NCBI GenBank assembly: GCA_943369295.1
Contig: CALRMU020000001.1
Coordinates: 248,001 to 312,000, forward strand
Source of the DNA: JAKRSE01 sp943369295
GTDB lineage: Bacteria > Armatimonadota > Fimbriimonadia > Fimbriimonadales > Fimbriimonadaceae
DNA length: 64,000 nt
Reading direction: 5' to 3'
In this document: positions 15,793-24,637 of the stretch, piece after piece
How positions within the stretch are numbered: the first letter of the stretch is position 1
How the letters are laid out: each line of letters starts with the position of its first letter
Position numbers and translations under genes: made by a program
Notes under the pieces: generated by a model
The model's input: only the letters and a program-made list of their open reading frames with translations
Databases searched by the model: none
What the model was told of the DNA's origin: nothing

Positions 15793-18700
15793 CTAGACTT
15801 CGAGCAGCAGAGTGATGATCTCGAAAGGCTTGAAGCTGAACTTCACGCGGCCCTCTTCGACCTCGAGTTCCTGAATGGGGTCCTCGTTCATATCGGCAAG
15901 CCAAGCCTTTCTAATCGGGGTCGCGAGTTTAAGCTCGGTGCGGCCTCGGGTGGCATGGGCTTCGTAGACGCGGGCGATGATCTTCTCAGAATCTTCTGCC
16001 TTCTTAAGGGTTTCGATCTTGACAGAGGCGTCACCGACCTGAGCCAGGAGAGGAGTCGCGGAGGCAGCTCCTTCGGCGGGCTTGATCCAAGCGTGGCGCA
16101 GAGGGGTGTTAAGGGTATAAGCCGCTGCCACCACCTGGCTGTGCTGAACCTGATCGAAGTGGGGAAGCAGCACGTAGCTAAAGTAGTGCTCGCCGCGGTC
16201 GGCGGTGGGATCTGGAGCCTTGGGTGCACGGAGGAGCGAGATCCTCATGACATTGCCCAGGGTGTCGCAGCCGTACTTGCCGTCATTCAGCAGGGCGACT
16301 CCCTGGCCGCCTTCGCTCAGGTCGAACCACTTCTGGCAGCAGACCTCGAAACGGGCGACATCCCAGCTTGTGTTCTGGTGGGTTGGCCTTTCAACGTGTC
16401 CCCACTGAATTTCGTAGGTGGCGCGGGTGGAATGAACGTTTACAGGGAAAGCGACCTTCAGCATCCTGTGGTCTTCCTGCCAATCCACCCAGGTATCGAA
16501 CCTGATTCCTGGCGTGGGGCCAAGGCTGATCCTCTGCCTGATGGTGGACTTGCCGAACTTGCGGACGATCTCCACCGCGACTCTCACGGGGCCCTTTTCT
16601 ACGATCTCGAAAGATTCGCACTTGGTGATTTCCGTGTGCTTTTCATAGGTGTAGGCGTCCACATCCCAAGCGTCCCAGAAAAGAGGCGTGTCCTCGAAAA
16701 TCTGGAAGACGTTGGCGGGCGAGCCAGGAGCAATGAACTCAATGGGGTCATCGTCCAGGCTGGTGATGGAAGTGATGTGGCCGTTGGAATCGAACTTCAC
16801 CACCCACTGGTCGTTTTCCAGCTTGCGTCCGCTGGCCTTCAATCGGCCGCTGGTGGCTGGCTTGTCGCTGAATCCACCGACTGCGACGGCACCCAGGGCT
16901 GCCTGGGGTGTTTCGAAAACAAGGCTCTTCCTGCCGAAGGCTTCGATGAGCTGAACCGGCTTGACTTCGTCATCCACCACGATGCTGGCAGGGACTTCGT
17001 CGCGGTTCCAGGGGATTTCTCCCTGGCCGGCGAGGGTGGCGTTGTGGAAGAGGGCCAGGGGTTCGGCGTGGCCATCAGCGTCCAGACGGCTGCCGATTTC
17101 CTGCAGGGCGTTTTCTACCAGTTCGGCGCCTTCCGTTCGAATCACGGCGTAGTCGCGCTCAGAATCCTCATAGACTTCCTTGACCGATGAACCGGGGATG
17201 ATGTCGTGGAACTGGTTGAGCAGAACCAGCTTCCACAGCTTCTCAATCTGAGCCCTGGGGTACTCGATTCCGCCAGCGAAGAGGCTCAGCCACTCAATGT
17301 CCCTCATCAGGAACTCGGTTTCGCGGTTGGCTTTTTTGTTCTTCGCCTGGGTGGTGTAGGTGCCTCGATGCTTTTCGAAGTAAAGCTCGCCTCTCCAGGT
17401 GCAAAGGTCACTGCTGGCTTCCTTGGCAGACTTAAAGAAGTCGATGGCTCGTGCTTTCTTGGTGAAAACGGGGAGGCCAGCGGCAGCCTTAGATCGGCGA
17501 AGCCTTTCGATGTGGAACTCGGTGGGGCCGCCGCCTCCGTCGCCGTGACCAAAGAGATAAAGGCTCTGGTCGCAGCGGGCGTGGTCTTTGTAGTTCTTCA
17601 TCGAATGAAGAAATTCTTTGGGGCTGCAGCTGCCGTTGTAGGTATCGGCAGGGGGGAAGTGAACCCAAACCTTGCTGCCATCAATGCCTTCCCACCAAAA
17701 AGTCTGGTGCTGGGGCTTGTTGGTGTCGTTCCAGCTCATCTTCTGGGTGAGGAAGTAGTTGATTCCGAACTTGGCAAGAATCTGGGGAAGAGCGGCTGAG
17801 TAGCCGAAGACGTCGGGCAGCCACATGTCTTCAGTGGTGACCCCAAGGTTCTGCTTAAACCAGCGGCGTCCGTAAAGGAACTGCCTGACCAAAGCTTCTG
17901 AACCGGTCAGGTTGCAGTCGGCTTCCACCCACATGGATCCCACAGCTTCCCACTGGCCCTTCTTGATCGCCTTCTTGATTCTTTCAAGCAGGGCTGGCTG
18001 CTGATCCTTCAGCCACTCGTACTGGCTGGCCTGAGAGTGGACAAAAACGTAGTCGGGGTAGCGGTCGATGTTGTTGAGCTGAACCGCCGTGGTGTGGATC
18101 ATCTTCAGCTCGGTCACTCGCAGGGGCCAAAGCCAGGCGGTGTCGAGGTGAGCGTGGCCGACGGCTGTGATCTCGTGGGAAACTTCGCCGTTGAAGGAGC
18201 TGAGGGTGTCCCGCAGTGTCTTGCGGGCGGCGAGCATTCCCTTGCGTCCGGCACCAGCGGCTGAATTGATGGCATCGTTCATGGCCCTCAGCAGGTGATG
18301 GCCAAGCGGATCGTTCTCGGGGAGGGCCTCGTAGTGGTGCAGGGCTGCCTCAATGTCGTAGGCGAAATCGAGGATGTCGGTGTCGAGTGTGGCCAAAAGA
18401 AAGCCCTTGTAGTCCTCAGGCTCGGGCGTTCTCGGCTTTTCTGGCGCGTGAACCGTGGTTTCTTTATTGTGGGCGTAGGTTTGAACCAAGATGTCGATGG
18501 GTTCGCCACCCGCTGCCTTGTCGGTCAGGCGGAAGTACTGGTGGCCAAAGTCGAGGCCGCCGGTGGGCTGGCCTTCCTGCCAGATGGTGCCTTCCACCAT
18601 GCCCCATCTCTCCCATTTGACTTCAGCAACATCGTAGGTGAGGACGACAGTGCGCCCGTTCCACTCAGATGGAATCTGTCCCTTAACCCAGTACCAGCCT

Positions 18701-18900
18701 GGCTGGTAGGTGGGTCCCCAGCTTTCACCCTTTTTGATCGGCTTCCAACCCTTGGCGGATCTGGCTTCAGCTTCTCCAGCGCAGTCCTGGATAAGCAGCT
18801 CAGCCTCAAGCGGCATGGCGTCCAGAAGAACGTGGTCGAATAGATCCCTCTGAAGGTATTGGCGAATGCGGTCGTGGGTAAGGACTGGATGCTTGAGCAT
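15793..18900 (-). CDS. Alpha-mannosidase, glycoside hydrolase family 38
   Basis: Cleaves alpha-mannosides using a Zn ion and a retaining mechanism. The 1035-residue length and layout fit bacterial GH38: an N-terminal beta-rich domain (1-250), the catalytic domain beginning with GHAHLDTAW (zinc His/Asp, about 258), the nucleophile Asp in MWLPDVFGYS (about 360), and a later NQFHDIIPGSS motif, followed by the beta-sandwich C-terminal half (from about 640). No signal peptide is visible, so a cytoplasmic role in mannoside turnover is likely. It is divergent from dprA with 42 bp between. Confidence 0.93.
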   Translation of the reverse strand: MLKHPVLTHDRIRQYLQRDLFDHVLLDAMPLEAELLIQDCAGEAEARSAKGWKPIKKGESWGPTYQPGWYWVKGQIPSEWNGRTVVLTYDVAEVKWERWGMVEGTIWQEGQPTGGLDFGHQYFRLTDKAAGGEPIDILVQTYAHNKETTVHAPEKPRTPEPEDYKGFLLATLDTDILDFAYDIEAALHHYEALPENDPLGHHLLRAMNDAINSAAGAGRKGMLAARKTLRDTLSSFNGEVSHEITAVGHAHLDTAWLWPLRVTELKMIHTTAVQLNNIDRYPDYVFVHSQASQYEWLKDQQPALLERIKKAIKKGQWEAVGSMWVEADCNLTGSEALVRQFLYGRRWFKQNLGVTTEDMWLPDVFGYSAALPQILAKFGINYFLTQKMSWNDTNKPQHQTFWWEGIDGSKVWVHFPPADTYNGSCSPKEFLHSMKNYKDHARCDQSLYLFGHGDGGGGPTEFHIERLRRSKAAAGLPVFTKKARAIDFFKSAKEASSDLCTWRGELYFEKHRGTYTTQAKNKKANRETEFLMRDIEWLSLFAGGIEYPRAQIEKLWKLVLLNQFHDIIPGSSVKEVYEDSERDYAVIRTEGAELVENALQEIGSRLDADGHAEPLALFHNATLAGQGEIPWNRDEVPASIVVDDEVKPVQLIEAFGRKSLVFETPQAALGAVAVGGFSDKPATSGRLKASGRKLENDQWVVKFDSNGHITSITSLDDDPIEFIAPGSPANVFQIFEDTPLFWDAWDVDAYTYEKHTEITKCESFEIVEKGPVRVAVEIVRKFGKSTIRQRISLGPTPGIRFDTWVDWQEDHRMLKVAFPVNVHSTRATYEIQWGHVERPTHQNTSWDVARFEVCCQKWFDLSEGGQGVALLNDGKYGCDTLGNVMRISLLRAPKAPDPTADRGEHYFSYVLLPHFDQVQHSQVVAAAYTLNTPLRHAWIKPAEGAASATPLLAQVGDASVKIETLKKAEDSEKIIARVYEAHATRGRTELKLATPIRKAWLADMNEDPIQELEVEEGRVKFSFKPFEIITLLLEV

Positions 18901-18942
18901 GGGCTGGATCCCCTACTTGGGGCCTTAAGACGTGAGAGTACA

Positions 18943-20235
18943 ATGAGGCCTATGGTTAGTGGTGAAAGACTGGTGCTATCGACCCTCTTAGCTGGGCTTT
19001 ATCTGCCGGGAATAGAAGAAATCTATCTCAAATCTCGCCAGTGTCCTGAAGGACAAAGCGTGATTGGGAAGGTGAGGGAAGAGTCGCTTAGATATAATTT
19101 TTGCTCGCAAAAATATATAAAACAGCTTGAATCGAAGGATGATTTAAGACTAAGCGGCGGATTAGAACCCTGCGCTGATTCAAGGGTCGGCGACTTGCTG
19201 AATTTAACAGCTAAAGACAGCTTGGCCCTTTATGGCGGAGGGCGACGCTTGGTCGATCTTTTACGCGAAGGGCCGCCGAGTTTGACCGAAGCTCCAGAAC
19301 TGCTGCGCCGGCACGGTTTTGCCAGTGAAGCTTCGCGGTTGGAACAGGTTGGGCTTTTGGAGCTCGCTCGTCAGTTCGTTGTCGAAGGGGCTGTCCTGAC
19401 TCCTTTTCATCCTGAGGCCGAGTGGATTTGGAATCGCGGTGCCACCCTGCCCTATGCTTTGTGGTGCGCTGTCCCTTGCTTGAAATCCAGCCCGACGGAA
19501 TTTCCGCGGCGTCTGTTTGCTGTGGTGGGCAGCCGTGAAACTGATTCGGTGAGGGTGAAGGGGGCGGCCTCAGCGGCTCTGGCCCTTCAGCAGGGGGGAT
19601 GGACCTTGATTACGGGAGGAGCAGTGGGAGTGGATTCTATTGCTCTTGACACTGTCGGGGGAACCATGACCCCCAGGGGCGTGGTTCTTCATCCTCACGG
19701 GCTGGGTACGGCCGCAGGCCAAAAGCTGAGGTGTCGCTGGCCATGGGCTTGGCATTTAAGCCTCTGCGCTCCTTGGCAGGAGTTCGAGGGGCGCTGGGCG
19801 CACCAGAGGAACAGAATCATTTTTGCCCTGAGCGAAGGGTCTCTTTCGATTGGCCCCCGTTTTCGGCGAGGGGGGACTTGGTCGGGAGCCTTGGAATGCC
19901 TGAGAGGCCGGCTTGCCCCTTTGGCCCTCGTGACTGATGCCGGTGAGGAAGAGGCTTTGACAGCGCTCAAGAATCTGGGCGCATTTGAAGTGGCCCTTGA
20001 TGACTTGGCCAGCAGCCGGGGGCCGGAGATTATTGGCCAGATTGTCAAGGAAGGGCAGAGAAGAAAGTCTGGATTCACGGGACTGGATTTCGGACAAGGG
20101 GATCTTTTTAGTTCTGAACCTTTGGCCAGGATCGTGGCCTATGGTGAATCTACGCAGGTGGCGGATTCTGGCAAGGTGAGGGAAAGGCGGACCTGCTACG
20201 GGGTGCCTAGCCGGAAATCACCTGCAGCGGCGTGA
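18943..20235 (+). CDS. dprA: DNA-processing protein DprA (divergent)
   Basis: Loads RecA on incoming single-stranded DNA during natural transformation. The Rossmann domain from about residue 185 has FAVVGSRE, LITGGAVGVDSIAL, the conserved HQRNRIIFAL segment and RGGTWSGAL, which match the DprA signature loosely. The N-terminal 180 residues carry HhH/SAM-like helices. No winged-helix C-terminal domain is present. The upstream frame extends antisense into the mannosidase gene, so ATG at 18943 (or 18952) is chosen. Its ComEA-like and TatD neighbours support a role in DNA uptake. Confidence 0.8.
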   Translation: MRPMVSGERLVLSTLLAGLYLPGIEEIYLKSRQCPEGQSVIGKVREESLRYNFCSQKYIKQLESKDDLRLSGGLEPCADSRVGDLLNLTAKDSLALYGGGRRLVDLLREGPPSLTEAPELLRRHGFASEASRLEQVGLLELARQFVVEGAVLTPFHPEAEWIWNRGATLPYALWCAVPCLKSSPTEFPRRLFAVVGSRETDSVRVKGAASAALALQQGGWTLITGGAVGVDSIALDTVGGTMTPRGVVLHPHGLGTAAGQKLRCRWPWAWHLSLCAPWQEFEGRWAHQRNRIIFALSEGSLSIGPRFRRGGTWSGALECLRGRLAPLALVTDAGEEEALTALKNLGAFEVALDDLASSRGPEIIGQIVKEGQRRKSGFTGLDFGQGDLFSSEPLARIVAYGESTQVADSGKVRERRTCYGVPSRKSPAAA

Positions 20236-20252
20236 CTGAGTTAAAGGGAGCC

Positions 20253-20282
20253 TTGATGGCAGCCATCAACTTCTGACATACT
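20253..20282 (+). promoter_or_regulatory. Probable promoter of the ComEA-like gene
   Basis: TTGATG at 20253-20258, an 18-bp spacer, then CATACT at 20277-20282. The expected start of transcription is at or within a few bases of the GTG at 20289, so the message may be leaderless. Confidence 0.4.
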
Positions 20283-20288
20283 CGCGCC

Positions 20289-20723
20289 GTGGTGAAACCA
20301 CCAGACCTGGGGGAGAAAAAGTTCGATCTTGGCCGTGGAGCGGTCATGGTCTTCTTCATCCTCTTCACCATCCTTTTTGGATTGGTGGTGGGTCGTCAGG
20401 CGCTTGATCAAAAGGAGCCTCAACCGCCTGAGCCAGCTCCGACAATTGAGGCAGATCAGCCGACTGCGCCCATTCAGGTGCTGCCTGATTCAAAAACCCC
20501 TAGGGTCAGCAGTCAGGCAAGACCGAAGGGGTGGGTTGACCTCAAGAGTGACGACTTGAGGGGGATCATGGCGCTGCCAGGGATGTCGCGCAGTCGTGCC
20601 CTCGGGGTCTTAAAGCTCAGGGAATCTAAACCGGACTTGAAGCTTGAGGATCTGCTTTCTGTGCCTGGCATCACTCAGGCTGATCTTGATGCCTGGCGAG
20701 AGTTCATCTGGGAAGGCGCCTGA
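20289..20723 (+). CDS. ComEA-like helix-hairpin-helix protein with N-terminal membrane anchor
   Basis: DNA-binding HhH protein of the competence type. One membrane segment (about residues 17-37) is followed by a Pro-rich linker (43-75) and a C-terminal HhH pair (about 82-140) with MALPGMSRSRALGVL and LLSVPGITQADLDAW. That matches ComEA in plan: anchored outside the membrane, binding incoming double-stranded DNA. The start is GTG at 20289. dprA lies upstream and tatD downstream. It differs from many ComEA proteins in lacking an obvious SLBB domain. Confidence 0.75.
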   Translation: MVKPPDLGEKKFDLGRGAVMVFFILFTILFGLVVGRQALDQKEPQPPEPAPTIEADQPTAPIQVLPDSKTPRVSSQARPKGWVDLKSDDLRGIMALPGMSRSRALGVLKLRESKPDLKLEDLLSVPGITQADLDAWREFIWEGA

Positions 20724-20756
20724 CCACCTGCTGCGGGCCAGTTCACAATAGCCTTG

Positions 20757-21524
20757 ATGCGCCTGGTCGATACCCACTGCCATTTGAACGATGCCAAGGC
20801 CTTTCCGAACCCAGCCGAGGCTATCGAGGAAGCCAGGGCTGCCGGGGTGGACCGCTTGATCGTGGTGGCGGTCGACAATGAGTGGAGCCAGATCGCCTTG
20901 GACTTAAGCGACCAGTTTGAGGGGGTTTATGGTGTGGTGGGTTGGCATCCCAGTCACGCCGCTGACTATAAAGCCACCGATATCGAAGTCATTCGGTCAA
21001 TGGCGGCTCACCCCAAATGTGTCGCTATCGGCGAAGTAGGGTTTGACTTCTATTGGGATTACGCCACTCGTCAGCAGCAGGAAGACTGCCTGTATCCACA
21101 GCTTGATCTGGCCGAAGAATTGGGGAAGCCCTTGGTCTTTCACTGCCGTGACGCCTACCCAGATCTGCTTCGCCTTCTGGAAGACCGACGCCCACAAACC
21201 AAAATGCTCTTCCACTGTTTCAGCGGCGATGAAGCAGATGCGGACCGAGCCCTGGCCCTCGACTGCTGGTTCGGGGTTGATGGCCCCTTGACTTATCCCA
21301 AGAATGAGGCAGGCAGAGCACTTTTTGCCCGGCTGCCCAAGGATAAGGTCGTCATCGAGACAGACGCCCCCTGGCTGGCACCTGTCCCTTACAGAGGCAA
21401 AGGCAATCGTCCAGCCTACGTGGTGCACGTCAATAGGGCACTTGCCGACTGCTGGGGCGTTTCGCCGGAGGAATCTGCGGCGATCACCACGGACAATGCC
21501 GAGCGATTCTTTGGCCTCCCCTGA
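20757..21524 (+). CDS. tatD: TatD family metal-dependent deoxyribonuclease
   Basis: 3'-to-5' exonuclease of the TIM-barrel amidohydrolase type involved in DNA processing or repair. Metal ligands are all present: DTHCHLN (two His), AIGEVGFDF (Glu), VFHCRDA (His), LFHCFSGD (His) and ETDAPWL (Asp). Length is 255 residues. The ATG at 20757 is preferred over a TTG one codon earlier because it gives MRLVDTHCH. It lies 33 bp after the ComEA-like gene, so the two are probably co-transcribed. Confidence 0.93.
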   Translation: MRLVDTHCHLNDAKAFPNPAEAIEEARAAGVDRLIVVAVDNEWSQIALDLSDQFEGVYGVVGWHPSHAADYKATDIEVIRSMAAHPKCVAIGEVGFDFYWDYATRQQQEDCLYPQLDLAEELGKPLVFHCRDAYPDLLRLLEDRRPQTKMLFHCFSGDEADADRALALDCWFGVDGPLTYPKNEAGRALFARLPKDKVVIETDAPWLAPVPYRGKGNRPAYVVHVNRALADCWGVSPEESAAITTDNAERFFGLP

Positions 21525-21639
21525 ACTGCTGGTCCCTGGGCTGAATCAGGGCCGCCAGAGGCACAGATGATCGCTGGAACGAATGATAGTGACAGGCTTT
21601 CTAAAGCACAAGAATCATTGAAAGTTTAAGAACTTGAAA

Positions 21640-21657
21640 TTTCAATAGCTATTGAAA
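21640..21657. promoter_or_regulatory. Perfect 18-bp palindrome upstream of the respiratory operon
   Basis: TTTCAATAGCTATTGAAA is fully self-complementary, and a further TTGAAATTTCAA overlaps its left side. It sits in the 320-bp gap after tatD, about 190 bp before ctaA-ctaB, in the most AT-rich part of the gap. Its size and symmetry fit a dimeric repressor or activator site. The rest of the gap shows only the promoter at 21804. Confidence 0.5.
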
Positions 21658-21803
21658 GGTGAATCTTTACAAAAAAGTGAACTCAAGAAGGGCTCCTCAT
21701 TGGGCGAGTCACAAGGGGTAAGGAAAAGGATTCTTAATCTGCACTTTAATGGGTCCTTAGGGGGATTCTTGCCATTTTCTTCCCTGACGATGGCTTGTCT
21801 ATC

Positions 21804-21833
21804 TTGACGGCGGGGTCTCTGGGGAGCTAGAGT
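21804..21833 (+). promoter_or_regulatory. Probable promoter of the heme/respiratory operon
   Basis: TTGACG at 21804-21809, an 18-bp spacer and TAGAGT at 21828-21833. Transcription would begin close to the ATG at 21844. No Shine-Dalgarno sequence is present before that ATG, in keeping with a very short or absent leader. Confidence 0.5.
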
Positions 21834-21843
21834 AGTAACTTAG

Positions 21844-23802
21844 ATGAGCGAGGACCCGGACAGTCGATCGACTGGCGACCAAAGCGAATCCGACACGCAG
21901 GCAATGCGCGGCGGATTTAACGAGGCTTCTGCACGAACATTTCGGCAGGCAGCCCTCTGGATTCTCGGTTACTCCCTTCTCGTCATCATCTTTGGCGCCT
22001 TCGTTCGCGCCTCTCTTTCAGGAGACGGCTGCGGCGTCCATTGGCCTGACTGCTACGGGTCAATCCTTCCTAAAGGCGCCCCGCTGCAGACTTACATTGA
22101 ATTAACCCACAGAACCACTTCTGGGTTCCTGATTATTCTTTCTGCAGCCTTGGCAATCGCCTCTTTCCGCCTCTTTCCCAAGGGGTCGCTTCATCGCAAG
22201 GCTGGCCTCTTGACCCTTGTTTCAGTTCTCATCTCGGCTGCCATTGGGGCGGCCCTGGTCCTGAACAAGTGGGTTGAGTTCGACCGCAGTGCGGCCCGGG
22301 CCATCACGATGCCCCTGCACTTGGTCAACAACTATTTTCTGATTGGCACCTTGCTGCTTCTGGCCCTTCCGGCAGAAATCGTCAACAAGATCAGGTTCAG
22401 AAAGCAGGGTGAGGTTGGGGGGCTGGTCTGGGGATCCCTGACGGCCATGTTTGTCCTGGGCGGCACAGGTGCCCTTTCTGCGATGGGCAAAACCGCCTTC
22501 AGCAATGAGCTTGCCACGGCTCAGGGGCTTTCCGATCGCCTTCAGCTGCACATGGCAGCAGATGCCCACCCTCTGCTGAAGGGAGGCATCTCCCATCCCC
22601 TCATCGCGACGGGGGCCTTCATCCTCATTCTGCTTACCTGTCGCCAGTTGGTAAGGAGGCGTCCCTCCGAACAGGTCAGCTTTTGGTCCAACATGACAAG
22701 TGGAAGCATGGTCTTCCAAATGCTTCTTGGTTTGGTCAACCTGATTGCCTCGGCTCCGGTTGCTCTTCAGCTTTTCCATCTCGCCGCCGCTGTCTTTACT
22801 TTTGGATCTTTTTCAATGATGAGCTTTCACGCCTTTGCCACCGCAGAAAAGGAAGAAACTGTCGGTGGCGGCACAGATGAAAGCAGTGAACCCTTGAAGC
22901 AGGAAGCAGTGTCCGTAAAGCCAAATGAAGGCTTCATGGCTATCGTCAAGGACTACATTGCCCTGACGAAGCCAAGGGTGATCAGTCTTCTGCTCTTCAC
23001 TACTGTCCTGGCCATGATCATCGCCAATGGCGCCTGGCCTCCTTTGTGGCAGATGATTTTGGTGGCGATCGGAGGCTACATGGCTGCTGGTGCTGCCAAC
23101 ACCCTCAACATGATTGTCGAGAGGGACCTTGATGTCGCGATGGAAAGGACGGCGAGCCGTCCCACAGTCACTCAGCGCATCACCAACGGAAACGCCTTGA
23201 TCTTCGCCATCGCCATGGCGGTTGGGTCCTGCGCTATTCTCACCCTCAGCTCCAACGCTCTTTCCGCCCTTCTGGCCATGGCTGGATTGGTCTTCTATGT
23301 TCTGATTTACACACTGCTGCTCAAGCGCAGAACCTGGCAGAACATCGTGATCGGCGGAGCGGCCGGTGCTTTTCCTCCCCTCGTTGGCTACGCCGCAGTG
23401 CGAGGAGAGCTTTCAGTCTTTGCTTGGATCCTCTTTGGGATCATCTTTTTCTGGACTCCCGTCCATTTTTGGGCCTTGGCGATCTTGATCAAAGACGATT
23501 ACGCCAAGGCAGGGGTTCCCATGCTTCCGGTCGTCAAGGGAGAAAGGGTCACGGTCATTCAGATCGTTCTCTATGCTGTCTTGACTGCCGTCATTTCGAT
23601 CATTCCCCTCTTCATGGGAGAGGCAGGAATCCTCTATTTGGCAGGGGCAGTCGTCCTCAACATCGTGCTGCTCGTGCAGAGTCTGCAGTTGATGAGGAAT
23701 ACTTCGGCCCCACGTGCTCGAGCACTCTTCAAGTACTCGATGCTCTATCTAGCTCTTTTGTTTATTGTCATTGCCGTCGACCGGTCATGGGTGATCGGGT
23801 GA
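21844..23802 (+). CDS. ctaAB: Fused heme A synthase and heme O synthase (CtaA-CtaB)
   Basis: One protein of 652 residues that should carry both steps from heme B to heme A. Residues about 35-330 are the COX15/CtaA part, with membrane helices and heme-ligand His in ELTHRTTSG, MPLHLVNN, LHMAADAHP and LFHLAAAV. Residues about 365-650 are the UbiA-type farnesyltransferase CtaB, with the prenyl-diphosphate motif NMIVERDLDVAMERT and a DDYAKAGVPMLP segment. A charged linker (about 335-360) joins them. It begins the run leading to ACIII and the caa3 oxidase, which needs heme A. Confidence 0.93.
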   Translation: MSEDPDSRSTGDQSESDTQAMRGGFNEASARTFRQAALWILGYSLLVIIFGAFVRASLSGDGCGVHWPDCYGSILPKGAPLQTYIELTHRTTSGFLIILSAALAIASFRLFPKGSLHRKAGLLTLVSVLISAAIGAALVLNKWVEFDRSAARAITMPLHLVNNYFLIGTLLLLALPAEIVNKIRFRKQGEVGGLVWGSLTAMFVLGGTGALSAMGKTAFSNELATAQGLSDRLQLHMAADAHPLLKGGISHPLIATGAFILILLTCRQLVRRRPSEQVSFWSNMTSGSMVFQMLLGLVNLIASAPVALQLFHLAAAVFTFGSFSMMSFHAFATAEKEETVGGGTDESSEPLKQEAVSVKPNEGFMAIVKDYIALTKPRVISLLLFTTVLAMIIANGAWPPLWQMILVAIGGYMAAGAANTLNMIVERDLDVAMERTASRPTVTQRITNGNALIFAIAMAVGSCAILTLSSNALSALLAMAGLVFYVLIYTLLLKRRTWQNIVIGGAAGAFPPLVGYAAVRGELSVFAWILFGIIFFWTPVHFWALAILIKDDYAKAGVPMLPVVKGERVTVIQIVLYAVLTAVISIIPLFMGEAGILYLAGAVVLNIVLLVQSLQLMRNTSAPRARALFKYSMLYLALLFIVIAVDRSWVIG

Positions 23803-23855
23803 TGGCGTCGGAATTTGGTTCATCAGTCATGCGTTCAGGAGCGCTTAGTTAAGGA

Positions 23856-24620
23856 ATGGCCCAGCTCTTTAAGCCAGCCGCCAACACCATCGCCACGCTC
23901 AGCCTTGTGCTGGCAGCGGGGGTCCCTTTCATTTTCGTCATCGGGTCTGGATTCAGCCGGTCTCCCTACAACACGAAGGTGGGAATTCCCTTGGAACAGC
24001 CGATTCCCTTCAGCCACCAGCACCATGCTAAGGAGCTGGCCATTGACTGTCGGTTCTGTCACTGGACGGTGGAAGACTCTGCTCATGCTTCAGTTCCTTC
24101 AACTGACGTCTGTATGACGTGCCACAGCCAAGTTTGGACCAATAGTCCCTTGCTGGAGCCTTTGAGAAAGAGCGAAGAGACCAAAACGCCTCTTCAGTGG
24201 GTCAAGGTCAACTCGGTTCCCGACTTCGTTTACTTCGACCACTCGATTCATATCAACAAGGGCGTCTCGTGCAACAACTGCCACGGAAAGGTGCAGGAAA
24301 TGCACATCACCTGGAAGTCACAGCCCTTCTCAATGTCCTGGTGTCTTGAGTGCCACACGGACCCAGAAAAGTTTATGTACGCCACCCAGCCAGATCCGGA
24401 ACAGCCGGCCCTGTCTCCTCGTGAGCAGGTTTTCGAGCTCTACCGCAAGATCTCCGCTGGAGAATCTCTCAGTGATGTAGAAATCAAGCTGGCCAAGGGC
24501 CTGACTCAAAGGGTCCCCAACGACGAGCTTCACAAGCGCGCCAAGGAAGGAACGCTTTTGATTAAGGACCGCAAAATCGCCACCAAGCAGCTCGCGGACT
24601 GCTACATCTGCCACCACTGA
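23856..24620 (+). CDS. actA: Alternative complex III subunit A, pentaheme cytochrome c
   Basis: Periplasmic electron-transfer subunit of alternative complex III. An N-terminal anchor (about 9-30) is followed by five CxxCH heme sites: CRFCH, CMTCH, CNNCH, CLECH and the terminal CYICH. The protein ends two residues after the last Cys of that site, an unusually abrupt C-terminus. It accepts electrons from ActB and passes them towards the mono-heme ActE or the oxidase. It is first of the act genes, 53 bp after ctaA-ctaB and 17 bp before actB. Confidence 0.93.
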   Translation: MAQLFKPAANTIATLSLVLAAGVPFIFVIGSGFSRSPYNTKVGIPLEQPIPFSHQHHAKELAIDCRFCHWTVEDSAHASVPSTDVCMTCHSQVWTNSPLLEPLRKSEETKTPLQWVKVNSVPDFVYFDHSIHINKGVSCNNCHGKVQEMHITWKSQPFSMSWCLECHTDPEKFMYATQPDPEQPALSPREQVFELYRKISAGESLSDVEIKLAKGLTQRVPNDELHKRAKEGTLLIKDRKIATKQLADCYICHH

Positions 24621-24637
24621 TCACCCCCCGAAGAAGA

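Noticed and set aside
15955..17190. Long plus-strand open frame opposite the alpha-mannosidase
   Set aside because: It is the shadow of a strongly supported GH38 gene and has no start context or family features of its own.
18859..18942. Longer DprA start inside the mannosidase gene
   Set aside because: It overlaps the divergent, well-supported GH38 start and adds residues unlike DprA.
21525..21639. Short open frame of about 21 codons after tatD
   Set aside because: It is very short, has no ribosome site, and lies in an AT-rich regulatory gap.
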